Source of the DNA: Agroathelia rolfsii
Taxonomy: Eukaryota; Basidiomycota; Agaricomycetes; Amylocorticiales; Amylocorticiaceae
Length of the DNA stretch: 64,000 nt
Direction: 5' to 3'
Assembly (NCBI GenBank): GCA_018343915.1
Contig: JABRWF010000002.1
Location: forward strand, 5,456,001 to 5,520,000
Part shown: piece after piece, positions 1-11,970 of the stretch
Layout of the letters: the number at the start of each line of letters is the position of its first letter
Position numbering within the stretch: the first letter of the stretch is position 1
Notes under the pieces: model-generated
Told to the model about the DNA's origin: nothing
Database searches by the model: none
Seen by the model: only the letters and a program-made list of their open reading frames with translations
Position numbers and translations under genes: made by a program

Positions 1-145
1 GATTGCAAATTTGAACTCCAAATCAGCTAGCGATGGCAATACAATACTCACAACAGTTGGTCTCAATTTTTCTCAGGCTACTTGTACAGTGATAGGTGAA
101 ACTGCGGATCAATTCTCCATCTGTAGGCAATCTAACAATGAAAGG
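1..145 (+). pseudogene. 3' exon fragment of a third DUF6534-like copy
   Basis: The frame starting at base 2 is open to a donor-like GTATGC near 143. It reads a peptide with TTVGLNFSQATC, which parallels TTVGFELTQMGC in the exon at 2740-2985 and the matching exon of the inverted copy near 9905-10140. The fragment is cut by the window edge, so the rest of its gene lies to the left. Family membership is inferred only through the better copies. No final exon could be followed into 146-900, which otherwise holds nothing I can support. Confidence 0.4.
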
Positions 146-539
146 TATGCTGATCCGCTGGACTGACATTGATTAGAAGATACTCATACTGATATGATAT
201 TCCAGCTTCCACTGTCTTTCATAGTCTACAGCACAGTTTTTCGGCTAATAGTGTCAAAAATATTACCCTAGTTTCAAAATGAATTTTTTTTTTCCCATCA
301 TTTCTTTCCTCGGAGACTCGACTTGCAGTTGGGTCCTGATATCAATTGGTTACGTTTGATCTGCCGTTTATTTCGGGAATAGTCATTATGCGAAGAAATT
401 AATGTTTTCAGAGTAAGGATAGCTTATTTATCCTACCCGCATACGCCTACTTAGCGTGAAAACTAGTACGGGTAGGTGCCTTATACAAGTGCCCTCATAT
501 ATTCACTACTGACTGACTTAAAATGCTAGATACGGATGT

Positions 540-2990
540 TTCATATAACTGTTCAGTCGTATATTTTCGTTCAATTTCGCAAGGCTCGATTCATTCAAAT
601 TGATAGGTAGTCATTCAACTTGAGATAACTCTACCATGCAGTAAACGAATCTTTCCTATTTACTTCATGAATGGGTCACGCGATCGGAAGGCACTCAGGC
701 TCAGAGTTCACATCCAGGGTTGCGTTGATCCTGTCCAAACAACTTCGCATCCCTTCAGTCTCCTAGCCGTCATATTTAGACACCGACAGCCACTAGAGTG
801 GCTATCTACCTCCACCGTTCTTACCATCTTGTAGTCGTTTCCCTTCTGTTCTCATAGTCCTTTATCTGCTATCTCACCGTATATCAGCTAGCCCAGCATT
901 TTGTGAGGATGTCTACAGGACTGTTCTTGGGTCCACTGGAAATTGGAGTCCTTGTTTCATCCGTGTATGTGTCTTTACTTATGTGAATATCCTCGAGAAG
1001 AGAATAATTGAACCGCCAAGGTCAGGGTCTATGGAGTAACGTGCCTTCAATGTTACCTATACTTTTTCGAGCATTCTTCAAAAGATTCGCCGCTCCTTAA
1101 GCTTTTCGTAAGTTAGGTTCATCTTTTAGCATTTCATTTCGCTTGATTTAAGCAACCGTGTTTAATGACTGCATGTAGGTTGCGGTGTTAATGTACAGCC
1201 TCTTTTATTTTACTAGTCGTCTTTCAACTGACATTTAAAGTTACTAAGGACTCTGGAAACGTTCCATGCAATACTTCTCGCCCACGCGCTGTATATTTAT
1301 TCCGTCAAGAACTTTGGGAATGTCAATAAGCTGTCCGAAATGATATGGCATGTTCCACACACTATATCATGATTTTCATGGCTTTTTTTGCTGATGATAC
1401 GATTTCTATAGGAGTCTTTTAGTGAGTAACTGAACCCAATACTACTACATGATATTTGATGAGGCTATTCATAGTTTCAAATACTCATTGCAGTGAGGTT
1501 CCAAACATTACTGGTCCAAATGTTATAGTTACTCATTGTTAAATCAGACTATTTTGAGTACCGCCACGCAATTGTAAAGCACTGATCAATTCCTTCGATT
1601 CCATATATGACGTCGCTTATTTGAACTTCATAGCTTTTTCGCCTTTAGAATATATCGTCGTAAGAAAGGCCTAGTTTATTCCATGTTTTAGGAATGGCTC
1701 ATGTCGTCTACAGTTAGTAACCGCCGTCGTTATCTAATACCGACTGTTGTCGTAAGCAAGCATAGTTCTGTCATTTTTAAAACCCATGAATTGAGAAAAC
1801 CATTAGTGTATTCTGGGCCTGACGACACTGGGTGGGTCACATGTTTATATATATATATAAGCACTGGCATTGCTTAATGGTCATTGGATTTGGATTAAAG
1901 GATTCTCCATATGTTCGTGGAGCCATAGTTCATGACGATGTTGAAAAAACTGATAATAAGAAACCTTCAGGTTTTGTAGTTGATGGGTACAGTGTTATTC
2001 AGCGGTCTCCATTGGTCTATCGAAGTTTTATGCTCTTAACGTGATTTGAACATCTAGTTTCAAGTCGCCATCATCGCCTTATTTGAAGAGCGCGGGCAAC
2101 ATCTTTCCTGTGACTGATAATCTTCCAAAACACCGTCATTTCTCCGGCTAACAGTTCAGGTAGTGGTTGGGCGGAGGCGTAACGCTTCTACCAATTCTGT
2201 GCGACTCCTTAATAACGACCACCACAATCCAGCTTCTTCGGGTCCAAAGCAATCAAAGTCCGCTAGCTAGGTAACGTGCTGAACCTTTCTCGATCCACAT
2301 ATTATTCATTTTGGCCATGATATTTCAGAACAGGCCGAATGATCAACAAGCTAATCAAATATACTCTTGCTAGTGGTAAGGCCTGAATTCGATTTTCTCC
2401 GTAACCCCAACTTGAAACTAACTAAATTGGTGATAATCAGGACTCCTGACAGCGTAACCTGCTTCTACTGTAATCAGCCACCAATTGCTTATACTGATGA
2501 TTTCACAGCATTTTCTCTCTAATAACTGGCATCATTGTGCGTACAGGGCGAAAATATGACCTATAGACTGTATTGACATCTACTTGAAGGTTCTAGTATA
2601 TAACGACTCGCTTGTTTTTATCCCGTTTTATTTCTTGTCGACTCGGTGTAAGCACAATTAATTTCACCTTTTGCATACTGTTGTCATTCTAATCATCCCA
2701 ACAGTATACATATGCTCCCTCATCTCGATGTAGGAGATTGTGACCCATTTTCGACTGATGCTAATGCGGTTCATTCTTCACGGCAGACTAAACTCCCGTG
2801 ATGCGGTGCAAAAGGAGCTTTCGGGCGACCTAGGAACCACTGACGCTGGCACGACCAATAGCACCGGGAACGATCCTATCTTCACAACGGTTGGCTTTGA
2901 GCTCACTCAAATGGGTTGTGCAGCGACGATCGATAATGCCAGCCAGCTGTACATCTATCAGGAATCCAATGATATCAAGTACGTTTGCCT
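540..2990 (+). repeat. Left arm of a diverged 2.45-kb inverted duplication
   Basis: This segment matches the reverse complement of about 9905-12380 along its length, in collinear order. Clear blocks include 710-810 with 12060-12190, 1021-1107 with 11780-11840, 1249-1330 with 11560-11640, 2325-2450 with 10440-10560, and 2700-2990 with 9905-10200. Exon blocks are better conserved than introns, so the arms are two old copies of one DUF6534-like gene with its flanks. Confidence 0.75.
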
Positions 2991-3060
2991 ATTCGACAAT
3001 GCACCTTCAAGGCTAACAAAGCTACCTATGGCTAATAAGATCCTCCGGTCTTGGCATTAA
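909..3060 (+). CDS. DUF6534-like multi-pass membrane protein (possibly degenerate)
   Basis: The gene is built from many short exons: 909-964, 1026-1107, 1179-1192 (14 nt), 1249-1347, 1412-1425 (14 nt), 1494-1527, an unresolved middle part, then about 2330 onward and 2740-2985. The translated order (LGPLEIGVLVSSV; GVTCLQCYLYF; LETFHAILLAHALYIYSV; MIWSLL; TLLVQML; RMINKLIKYTLASG; IFSLITGII; SLISILNSRDAVQ) follows the order of conserved segments I know from the basidiomycete DUF6534 family, a predicted multi-helix membrane protein of unknown function. The intron after MIW would have to use a GC donor (GCATGT); the inverted copy has GT at that site. I could not make the exon 6-7 junction near 1527 keep frame, so the copy may be decaying. 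Confidence 0.45.
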
Positions 3061-3306
3061 TTAAATTTAACATTCAGAAAAATAAAAGGAGAAAAGGACT
3101 TCAGTGCTATACCGATTTATCACTATACTGTCAGATCTCTCGGCCTCGCGCGCTTTTGAGAGTCGAAATTCCAGGTCATTTCAATTGATAGTCAAGTAAT
3201 CCATGCTTCCAATGAGATAAACATACTCCGTCATTAGTTATTATAACTACAACCATACTATGACTTACACTCTCAAGACCTAGTGATTACAGTACAAAAC
3301 CATCTT

Positions 3307-4419
3307 TTACCAGTTTCTTCCGCGCCGCTCGTCCCTATCTTTGTTATCCCAACTTCTGCGCGATAATTTTGTTTCACGATTTTGCCCCCAGCCACGGTGC
3401 GCCTCTTCTACCTCACGTCTATTAAACTGATCTGCATAGCCACTAGTATTGTAGTCTCCGTGCACCGTGCTGGGGGTCATGCTGCCTTCCTTTTCTTTTT
3501 TCTTCCTACGAATGAGATCCAACGCTCGTTGACGCTCGCTCGACTCACGCGAAAGTCGAGCTTGGAGCTCGGGCGGATGGGTTGATGCTTTTGATTGCGT
3601 AGGTCGGGACTGGTAGGACCGAGGAAGAGATGATGATGATGATGATGATGATGAGCGACCGGCAAGCTGTTGAGTTATAGACGTCAAAGGATCATTTCTT
3701 GATTTACGCGCGAGTTCTCGACGCCTGTTCAGCAGAAAAATTAAACCAGTCCTGCATCATAGTTAATAATAGAGTAGGGAACATACTCCTTGTCCTCTTC
3801 CTCTGGCTGTTGTTGGATCTTGTCATCCGCTTTTTGCTGGGAATACCAAGGCTTCAGATCTTTGGCCGAAGGTGCCAGAGGAACACCCTTATCAGTCTCT
3901 ACGGGCTCAGCCTTCTTGGCTGTTCGGGAAGTTTTTATTGCCGAAGCTATGGTACTCTGTGGAATTTTATGTTAATCGCTGGTGACGTAGCGCGAACCAT
4001 GTGTGCTCCGTCTTACCTGCTCCAAGTCCTGGAAAAAATTAATGTGCCCACCAACGGTGGGCAGGTCTGAGGGTTGAGAAGTCGGGTTTTTGGATAGAGT
4101 GGCCATGTCATCGTCCCCTCTATGTTTTCTTTTAGACGAGGATGTGATTCCTGCCCGTTCACGCAGCCTATTGATTCTCGCTTCAGAGTCCTACAGAAAA
4201 TGGAAAGGAATGCGTGCGTACACAGGATTTCAGTCAGAAATTGTCGAGTGTCCATGTGATTGAAGCCCTAAAGACACTGCTGCTTACAGCAAGCATCATC
4301 CTCCCCTCCTCTCTTTCTTCTTTTAGTCGGGCCTCTTCTTCATCGCGACGCACACGCTCAATATTGTCACGTCGGTAAGGATGGTAGGATTTGTGGTGTG
4401 CAATGTTGAGTTTTCCCAT
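3307..4419 (-). CDS. LENG1 / Cir_N-domain protein
   Basis: Four exons, complement(join(3307..3724, 3787..3956, 4017..4190, 4288..4419)), 297 aa. All introns are GT..AG and frames join cleanly. The N terminus (MGKLNIAHHKSYHPYRRDN then a charged helix, EEARLKEEREE) is the Cir_N domain of the LENG1 family. Family signatures follow in order: SEARINRLRER, HINFFQDLE, and PWY in the middle exon. The C terminus is Arg/Lys/Glu rich (SRESSERQRALDLIRRKKKEKEG, then TPSTVHG and NRREVEEAH). Relatives are nuclear and linked to splicing complexes; the molecular role is not settled. A nine-serine run is encoded by a TCA-type repeat. The upstream neighbour is a divergent F-box gene starting 412 bp away. Family call is firm. 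Confidence 0.88.
3629..3652. repeat. (GAT)8 trinucleotide repeat inside the LENG1-like gene
   Basis: A perfect GAT run on the + strand encodes a poly-serine tract on the - strand in the last exon of the LENG1-like gene. Length change by whole units would keep frame. Confidence 0.9.
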
Positions 4420-4830
4420 GATGGCCGTAGATTATAGTGAAATATGATTCCGTCTGTGGTATTTTGCTTAGCAGGTGCCGTTATTCAGAACTTGAAGCTT
4501 GAACTTGAAGATGTGTGTAGCGCTCTATGAGGATCGTCACAGGCGTAGGATTGTGCAGATGTCACAACGCGGATGCTCGGTGTTTTGTCGCCCAAACCGT
4601 TACAGTGTGGCAAGTCCGGATCCGGGTTCGGAGGCAGGGAGTGGATCGATAAGGGATAAGTAATACTACTGGTATTCCACAGGTGCCCCCACTCGTTGTC
4701 GCTCTCAAGCGTTTGGTGCAATCAAAAAAAGAATAAGAACACTTATAGCTCGGTGGCACTAACGCTAACAAGGTGTCTCCTTTCGACAATTAGTCCCGGT
4801 TTCAACTCGAAAGCTCTTGCTCAAGTAGCA

Positions 4831-6356
4831 ATGGATCCGCTTTTGCGTATTTCAAACGAGATATGGATACTGATATTATCATCGGATCTCGAAAAGGAGG
4901 ACTTGTACTCTGCGTCTCTGGCCTGTCGTCACTTTAGAGATGTTACTCAGCCACTCCTTTTTGCGGATACTTCATTCAGGGTCGGCGGGATGCTCATGGA
5001 TTCTACGCAAAGAAAATTCACGTGGTATCCACTGTCAAGCAAATCTGAAAGTGATACTCGAGAGCGCCTGCGCTTTATAACATCAGCACAGATAGCACCC
5101 TTTGTAGAAACTTTTCGAATTGGTTACAAATGGGTAGCAACGGAAAACGATGATTCCATTTGCCCTGAACAAGGCACCGGGCTATTGGATGAAGCAATAT
5201 CTTATCTTCCCCAGCTCACTTCACTAAAACGCCTTATCATCAACTGGTCACCGATCACCCCTTCCTTCTTACAGGGGCTACGTCACCCTTCACTTTCCCA
5301 AACTCATATCAACTTCTACGAATGCGTTCCGACAGAAGACGTAAAGGAGGCGATCGCGGGGACGCACAAGGGCGAAGTAGCCATCATTGGCTCGAACGAT
5401 CTCAACGCCAACCTTGCGCCATTATTCAGAGCTTTTTGGGCGCAATCACTGACCCAACTCGACATTCGGAAGATACCGATGTCAGCAATCTATGAAGAGG
5501 CCTTGAGGTCCTGGGGGAAACTCGAAGCATTGCGCACTTTGACGGTCGATGACGGAAGCTTAGTGGCTATATTGCCGTATTCCGGGCTTCTTCCCAATGT
5601 CGACAGTATTCGCATACGTGAGGATATCAATCCATCCAGTATTTCTATTGATATTCCGTCTACGTCATTTTCAAAACTGGAAGTTCTTGACTGCAGTCTG
5701 CGCCACCTTTGGCAATTCGCAGGACGCCCTATCCGCAAGCTGAATTTACTCGCGGGACGTTTTTGGCTTGGGGAAGATAATTCCGCAGAAATCAGAGCTG
5801 AAATTGAACGAAATAGACGTCTCTTGTCGCAGTTATCAGAATTGAATGTCAGGGGCTTGTCATCCGAAGGCGATATATTTGAAGAGATAATATCCAGTTG
5901 TCCTGGGCTTCTATCTCTCAAAATTGATATCTATCAGCCAGACAGGCAATCAGACGATAGAACAGACGAGATGAAAATGAAGGTTGTATCTTACTTGCGA
6001 TAAGGTTATGAAAAAAGCTGACAAACGTTACCTCATTGATGTTGTAGGAGTTTTTGGATCGTTTGCACAAAATAAGCTGGCCGTTGAAGCTCAAGACTTT
6101 AAGAATTGATCCTCCCAATAGTTGGGAAGACACCCCTGAAAATCGTCACACTCATGAACAGTTGATTCTCAAGACACTAAACTCTCTCAACATGCCGGAT
6201 TTCCCGACACGTCTACGAGAAGTAACATTCGTCACAGGCCTTTTACAGGGGACCTACTGCCAATGCCAATCATTTGCCTTTATGGCACATGGCGGGGGTA
6301 TCGAGAAGTGGAGCCTTTATGAGACGTATAAGGAGGCAGTACAGGAATATTTTTAG
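4831..6356 (+). CDS. F-box-like protein, tandem copy 1
   Basis: Two exons, join(4831..5985, 6048..6356), 487 aa. The start is ATG 4831; the upstream open frame lacks an earlier ATG. Residues 1-50 (LRISNEIWILILSSDL ... SLACRHFRDVTQPLLF) fit the F-box-like helix pattern seen in Agaricomycetes, an adaptor to SCF ubiquitin ligases. The remainder has a leucine-rich, LRR-like character with no motif that names a substrate. The intron (5986-6047, GTATCT..TAG) is at the same position and phase as in the copy at 7407, which has exactly the same exon lengths. A shorter first exon ending at 5982 is possible. The 5' flank from about 4590 is also shared with copy 2. Confidence 0.8.
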
Positions 6357-7240
6357 TCACTGGTTTACCAGCGAGCAAGGTGCTTGTACAGAAAATTGTG
6401 TAATAGATATACTATTATATAACAACTACCATTTCCTACACTTGTTTTATTAGCGGTGATGTTGCACGCAGTTTCGCCGAAATAGGTGTTTGACCGTTCT
6501 ACACAAGCATAGCTCGATTCTGAATGTTAGATACCTTAGTGTTTAGATACTACATACCTCTTGGAACCATTTATCACAAAAAAAGTTACCCTCAACTAGA
6601 AGCAGGTTGAAATTCGGCGCATAGGAGCAAAACCATTCGAATATGGACGTAATCACTCCCTTATCATGTTTGATGGGGATAATCTCACCTGGAGCCTGAA
6701 CTCATAGACATGTACGGTAGCCAAAGGTCGAAAATAATACACCCCGGCAATGTGGTGTGTGTGACTGTGCATGAGCGACGAAACCATGTGCAACACCGCC
6801 ACCAATGAAACGAGTGTAGCGGACGGTATGTTCCTGGCCATCATATCCTTGGGGGATCGTTACTATGAGTTTGAGGCTTGTTAAAGGTATAAAAAGTCCG
6901 GATCCGGATCCAGAGGTAAGTAGTGATGTGCGGCATGTGACGAGATAACAATCAAGATCTAGAGGGCATTTGAGCCATTTTTTTTTACTAAGACATATAC
7001 AAGCACATGTATCTGCAATATCACATGATGTAATCCACATTCTATTCTATATCTCGAACACGTTCTGAAAGGAATAAGAGATCCAGAAACAATAACCAAT
7101 TGCACATGACGGCCTAGGTATCGACTATTGCCAGTGGCTGATCGGCTCTGACCTTCGAGCCAGATAAACTTTAATCCGACTTAAGCCAGTGAATCACAAC
7201 AATCAGATGCCGTCAATATCCGAGATATGCTCATGCTATA
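6357..7240. other. Intergenic spacer between F-box copies
   Basis: No supported gene. The short frames on the - strand (6653-7040) overlap each other and lack splice support. A block at about 6893-6920 (GTCCGGATCCGGATCCAGAGG) resembles 4607-4640 upstream of copy 1, so part of this spacer belongs to the duplicated unit. Confidence 0.5.
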
Positions 7241-7406
7241 AAAGACAATAGATAAGGGACAAGTGCCCCCACCTACTACCGCTCTCGAGGGTTTGGTGCA
7301 AGTTAAGCAGCAGTTATAGCCCGGTGAGGCTAGCGCCAAGCAGGTCTCTCTTTTTCAATTACTAGTATAACTAAACTTCTGACTCTGACCCTCCGCCTAA
7401 GTGACA

Positions 7407-8932
7407 ATGAACCCATTTTTGCGTATTTCTAACGAAATATGGATGCTGATACTCTCATCGGGTCTCCAACTAGAGGACTTGCACGCTTCATCTTTGGCTT
7501 GTCATCACTTTAGAGATATCGTTCAGCCGCTTCTTTTCGTGAATGCTTTACTTGACGTCGGGGGAGTACTCATGAATTCTGCCCAAAGAAAGCTCATGTG
7601 GTATACACCATCAAATGCATCTGAAATCAATATCCGAGAACGCCTATTTTTTATCACATCCCCACGAATAGCGCCTTTTGTGGAAACTCTTCGAATTGGT
7701 TACGAATGGATAGTATCAGAAGAAGACGATTCCATTCGCCCTGAACAAGGCACCGGGCTGTTGGATGAAGCAATATCCTATCTTTCCAGACTCACTTCAT
7801 TAAAGCGTCTTGTCATTCGCTGGTCACCGATCACCCCTCTCTTCTTACAGGGACTGCGTCACCCATCACTTTCTCAAGCTCATATCAACTTCTACGAATG
7901 TGTTCCGACAGAAGGCATAGATGAACCAATTTTGGGGAGTCATGAGGGCGAAGTAGTCATCGTTGGTCCGGAACACCTTGACATCAACCTCACGCCATTA
8001 TTCAGAGCCTTGTGGACGCGATCGCTGACTCGACTTAGCATTCGGAAGATACCGACGTCAACAATCTATGAAGAGGCCTTGAGTTCCTGGGGGAAACTCG
8101 AAGCGTTGCACACTTTGACGGTTGACGATGAGAGCTTAGCAGCTATATTGCCGTATTCCGAACTTCTTCCCAATGTCGACGATATCCGTATATGCGAGGA
8201 TATCAATCCATCCGGTATTTCTATTGTTATTCCGTCTACATCGTTTCCGAAACTGGAAGTTCTTGACTGCAATCTACGCCACCTTTCCCAATTTATGGGA
8301 CGCCCCATCCGCAAGCTGACCTTATTCATGAAACGGTCTTGGCTTCTGGAAGATGATTCTGCTGACGTTGGAACCGAAATCAAAAGAAATAGGCTTATCT
8401 TGTCACGGTTATCAGAATTGAATGTCAGGGCCACAACATCCGAAGGCGATGTGTTCGAAGAGATAGTATCTAGTTGTCCTCGGCTTCTGTCGCTCAAAAT
8501 TGATACTTATCAACCACATGGGCGATCAGATAAGAGACCGAGCGAGGTAAAACTGAAGGTTGTATCTTATTGACAATAAAATCATGACAAAAGCTGACAG
8601 CCATCCCTTTATCAATGTTGCAGGAGTTTTTGGATCGTTTGCATGGGATTAATTGGCCATTGAATCTCAAGGTCTTACGAATTGAGCCTCCAAACAACTG
8701 GGAGGACACTCCTGAAAATTGTCACATTCGTGAACGGTTGTTTCTCGAGGCATTAAATTCTCTCAACATGTCTGATTTCCCGACCTGCCTACGAGAAGTA
8801 ACGTTCGTCACAGGCCTCTTGAGAGTGATCTACTACGAGTGTCAATCATTCGCCTATGTGGCTCGTGACGGCGGCATCGGAAAGTGGAGCCTGTACGAGA
8901 TGTATAAGGAGGAACACCATGATTTTTATTAG
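7407..8932 (+). CDS. F-box-like protein, tandem copy 2
   Basis: Two exons, join(7407..8561, 8624..8932), 487 aa, the same exon lengths as the gene 2.6 kb upstream. The N terminus again reads LRISNEIWMLILSSGL followed by SLACHHFRDIVQPLLF, an F-box-like motif. The body is clearly homologous to copy 1, with substitutions spread throughout and no stops or frameshifts, so both copies appear to have stayed under selection. An SCF substrate-adaptor role is inferred from the F-box alone. The 5' flank (about 7259-7370) matches 4650-4800, including the GTGCCCCCAC block, so the duplication carried the promoter. Confidence 0.8.
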
Positions 8933-9308
8933 TCATTAATTTGCCACCGACCAAGGGGTTTTTTTTGAAAGAAAAAATCGTGCAGCAAAGATGTTAATAC
9001 TTAGCAGCTATGTCATTTGCTAGAACATGAAGATGATGTCCATCGTAAATTCATGGGAATATTAGATTATAGATGGAACAGCTTTATCGTTATTCATCAA
9101 GTTGGTGAACACATCAATCGATGCACAAGACTGAATAGAATCACCGAAAACACCGGGAGGGATCCATAATATACTGAAATATACAAGTGATCGTACGCAA
9201 GTGACTGAAATTCTGTGATCCTGAGCAACGGCATTGGTCTATGCCACGAGTGGCGGTAATTAAAGGGAAAGATACTTGTGTTATACATGTATGTTGCCCA
9301 AGATCTAG

Positions 9309-9585
9309 ATGTTACGCGATTCTGTACGTTTTTATCGACATCGCTTCAACTTATCATTTTTAGAACGTCTCGCTTCCGTCCTTGTTCTCAAGTCTAAAGA
9401 CTTCGTCCAGTTTACCTATGTCTACTTTTGACTCGCATATGCCCCAGATGAAGAAGTCATACTTGTATAGTTATATCTACTACAATGTTCTATGTCTATA
9501 CCCGTCACTCGAAATTCGGAGTCCCATGCTACGGTTTTTTCTTGTTACTTCATCTCTCTGCGTATCTGTATATCGACTTTGAGAC
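9309..9585 (+). repeat. Direct repeat A, copy 1
   Basis: This block is similar to 14284-14610 in the same orientation. Shared segments include ACTCTG.GCGTTTTTATC-type sequence at the start, the CTCGTC(T/C)(G/A)GTTTAC block, and a TGTCACT...GAAATT...CCATGCTAC stretch. Copy 2 carries insertions. No open frame is intact in both, so this looks like old repetitive DNA of unknown type. Confidence 0.6.
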
Positions 9586-9637
9586 CTAGTACAATTGATG
9601 TGAACGTTCAAAGAACAGAAAGAGTAAACGTAAACCT

Positions 9638-9870
9638 TTGTTGATATTTGAATCCGAGTTCTTGAGCCGCCTTGGCAAGCGTTGTCGTGCCGCTGTGTCT
9701 TGATACCATGCTCCGAGTCCGTTCCTTTTTCTCTTTATAAAATTTCATTGTTATTTTAGTATATATACATGCAGATTTGACTCGATGTAACCTATGCGTT
9801 TTTACCTCTACACGTAGCCCATCGAGCATTTGAACCGAATCAGGTTGCGTGCCGCAACGAATAATAACAG
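9638..9870 (-). repeat. Direct repeat B, copy 1 (coding relic)
   Basis: This block is similar to 12545-12755 in the same orientation. On the - strand both copies keep a short peptide with GTTTLAKAAQ.LGFK and, upstream of a shared intron-like gap, an AAR-rich exon ending in a GTGTA donor. That suggests a former exon pair of an unrecognised gene. Copy 1 starts about 35 bp after the end of the inverted DUF6534 copy. Confidence 0.55.
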
Positions 9871-9904
9871 CCTTTACTAATATACCCAGTATTAGCATCT
9901 ATCG

Positions 9905-11970
9905 GATTCCAAGTTATTAGATCCTTGATGGACATAAGCATAACTGACACTATCGTTGATTGTTTTACAGCCCATCTAGGAGAGCTTAGCAACCAATTGT
10001 TGTAAAAATTGGACTGTTTCCATCGTCGGTGGTGTTTTCTGTGCCAGCATTACTTGTTCTTATATCACCTAAAAACTCCTTCTGTACCGTTTCACGGGAA
10101 TTCAATCTACAAAAGGATTGTATAAGCGTTAGCACAGAAAAGAGCCGGATTTTCTTACATTGAAATGAGGGAGCACACGTATACTACCGGATAATTAGAA
10201 TTAGGGTCATGACAACATGCAAAAGACAACATTGAACTTACGCCGAGTTGACATGAAATGAAACGGGATGAAAATAAGTGAATCATTGTATGTTATCACC
10301 TTCATGAAAGTAAATTTCAATACTTGTCCATAATATATTTTTCTACTCTACTTACAATGATACCAGTTATCAGAGAGAAGAAGCTGTATACGCATCGGCA
10401 TAAGTGATTGGTTATCAAATACAGCAGAAAAGTTACGCTGTCAGGAGTCCTGATTGCTAATTTAGTTATTTCAAAATTGGAGGGTAAAAGTAAGCACGTA
10501 GGCCTTACCACTATTAAGAGTATATTTGATTAACTTTTCGATCATTCGGTTTGTTCTGGAACATCACACCGAAATGAGTAATATGTTGATTAAGGAAATA
10601 AAGTCTGTCACCTAACTAGCGGATTTTGACAACTTTGCATCCGGAGAAGGTAAATTATGGTGATTGTTATTAAGAAATCGCATAGAACCGGCAGAAGTGT
10701 TACGGTACCGCCCAAAAACTATCAAGATTGTGAGCCAATTAGTTTGTTGGGCTACTATAAAACTGTTAATTACAGGGATTATAGTCTTTGTGCCCTTCAC
10801 GGGAGGCGGTGACGGCGCTTTCAAACTGGATTTTCATATTACCGTAAAAACACAAAACCTCAACAGGCCATAGAAAGCTGTTGAGTAATTTGAATTCCAT
10901 ACCCATCGATTACCAAGCCTGTGGGTTTCTTATAATTAGTTTAGTCAAATTGACGTTGATTGTGGCACCACAAACATATAGAGAATCCTTTGGATAAGAT
11001 CAAATGAGAATCCAGTAATTCAGATGATCATATAAAACGCAGGACCCACCCAACGTTGCCAGGCTTAAAGTGCACTTGCAGGCGTCAAAAATAATTTTAG
11101 TCCTTGGTATATGACATGATGCAAGTATCTTTACTTACAATGATGGTCGGTATAATATAACGACGACTATTGACTTTGACTGACGTGAATCACATAAAAA
11201 TAGGACAAATGAGGCCTCTCTTACGATGATATATTCTAAAGGCAAAGAAACTGAAAATAATCAATAAATGCTATCTATCAAATAGAAGCAGCCAGATACT
11301 AATGGCTTACAATTGAATGGTGGTACTCAAAATAGTCTAATCCGGCGATGAGTAACCATCATTTGGGCCATTATTAGTTAAAACTCACTGCAATAAATAT
11401 TTGAAGCTATAAAGAGCATTTTCAAAATCAAGGCCGTGACGTCAGGTTTAGTTACTCACTAAAAGGCTCCTAAAAGAGTTATATCATTGGCAAAAGTAAT
11501 GAAATATAAAGCTTGGGATCTACCATATCATGCTAGACACCTGCTTGATATCACCAAAGCTCACGACAGAGTAAATATATAGCGCATGAGCAATTAGTGC
11601 AACATGAAAGGTTTCCAAAGCCCTTGGTGACTGTCAATGCCAGTTGCAAGATACGGGTATTGAGAAAAACTAAAAACCTTACATTAATGCTGCGACCTGT
11701 AGGCACTCATTAAACACGGTTAGTGAAATCGGACAAAACGAGATGGTGGTATAATTCAGACTTACAAACAACTTGAGGAATAGCGAGTCTTTTGAAGAAT
11801 ACTCCAAAAAGTATAGGTAGTATTGAAGGCACGTTACTCCATAGATTCTAACCTTTTTGGATTAATCAAAGCACTCTTAAGAGCATTCAACTGAGGTTGG
11901 ATGCCTACACAGACGAAACAACGACTCCAATTTCCAAGGGACCCAAGAATAAAAACACTTCTGTCGACAT
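9905..11970 (-). pseudogene. DUF6534-like membrane protein gene, inverted copy
   Basis: The first exon starts at ATG 11970 and reads LGPLEIGVVVSSV up to a GTAGGC donor. Later pieces read VTCLQYYLYFLEYSSKDSLFLK, LETFHVALIAHALYIYSVV, then RMIEKLIKYTLNSG, FSLITGII and SLISM, followed by LNSRETVQKE. They appear in the same order as the left copy and as in DUF6534 proteins. The exon that should carry the MRFQTLLVQ part (about 11340-11400) has in-frame stops, so this copy is probably dead. Its splice donor after MIW is GT, where the left copy has GC. Predicted membrane protein; function unknown. Confidence 0.5.

Noticed and set aside
2390..2480. Shared frameshift in both DUF6534 copies after GLLTA
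   Set aside because: GTAACC..TTTCACAG is a normal intron; splicing joins GLLTA to IFSLITG in frame in the left copy.
3477..3665. Open frame with a poly-histidine run
   Set aside because: Out-of-frame reading of the GAT repeat in the last exon of the LENG1-like gene; the serine frame matches the family.
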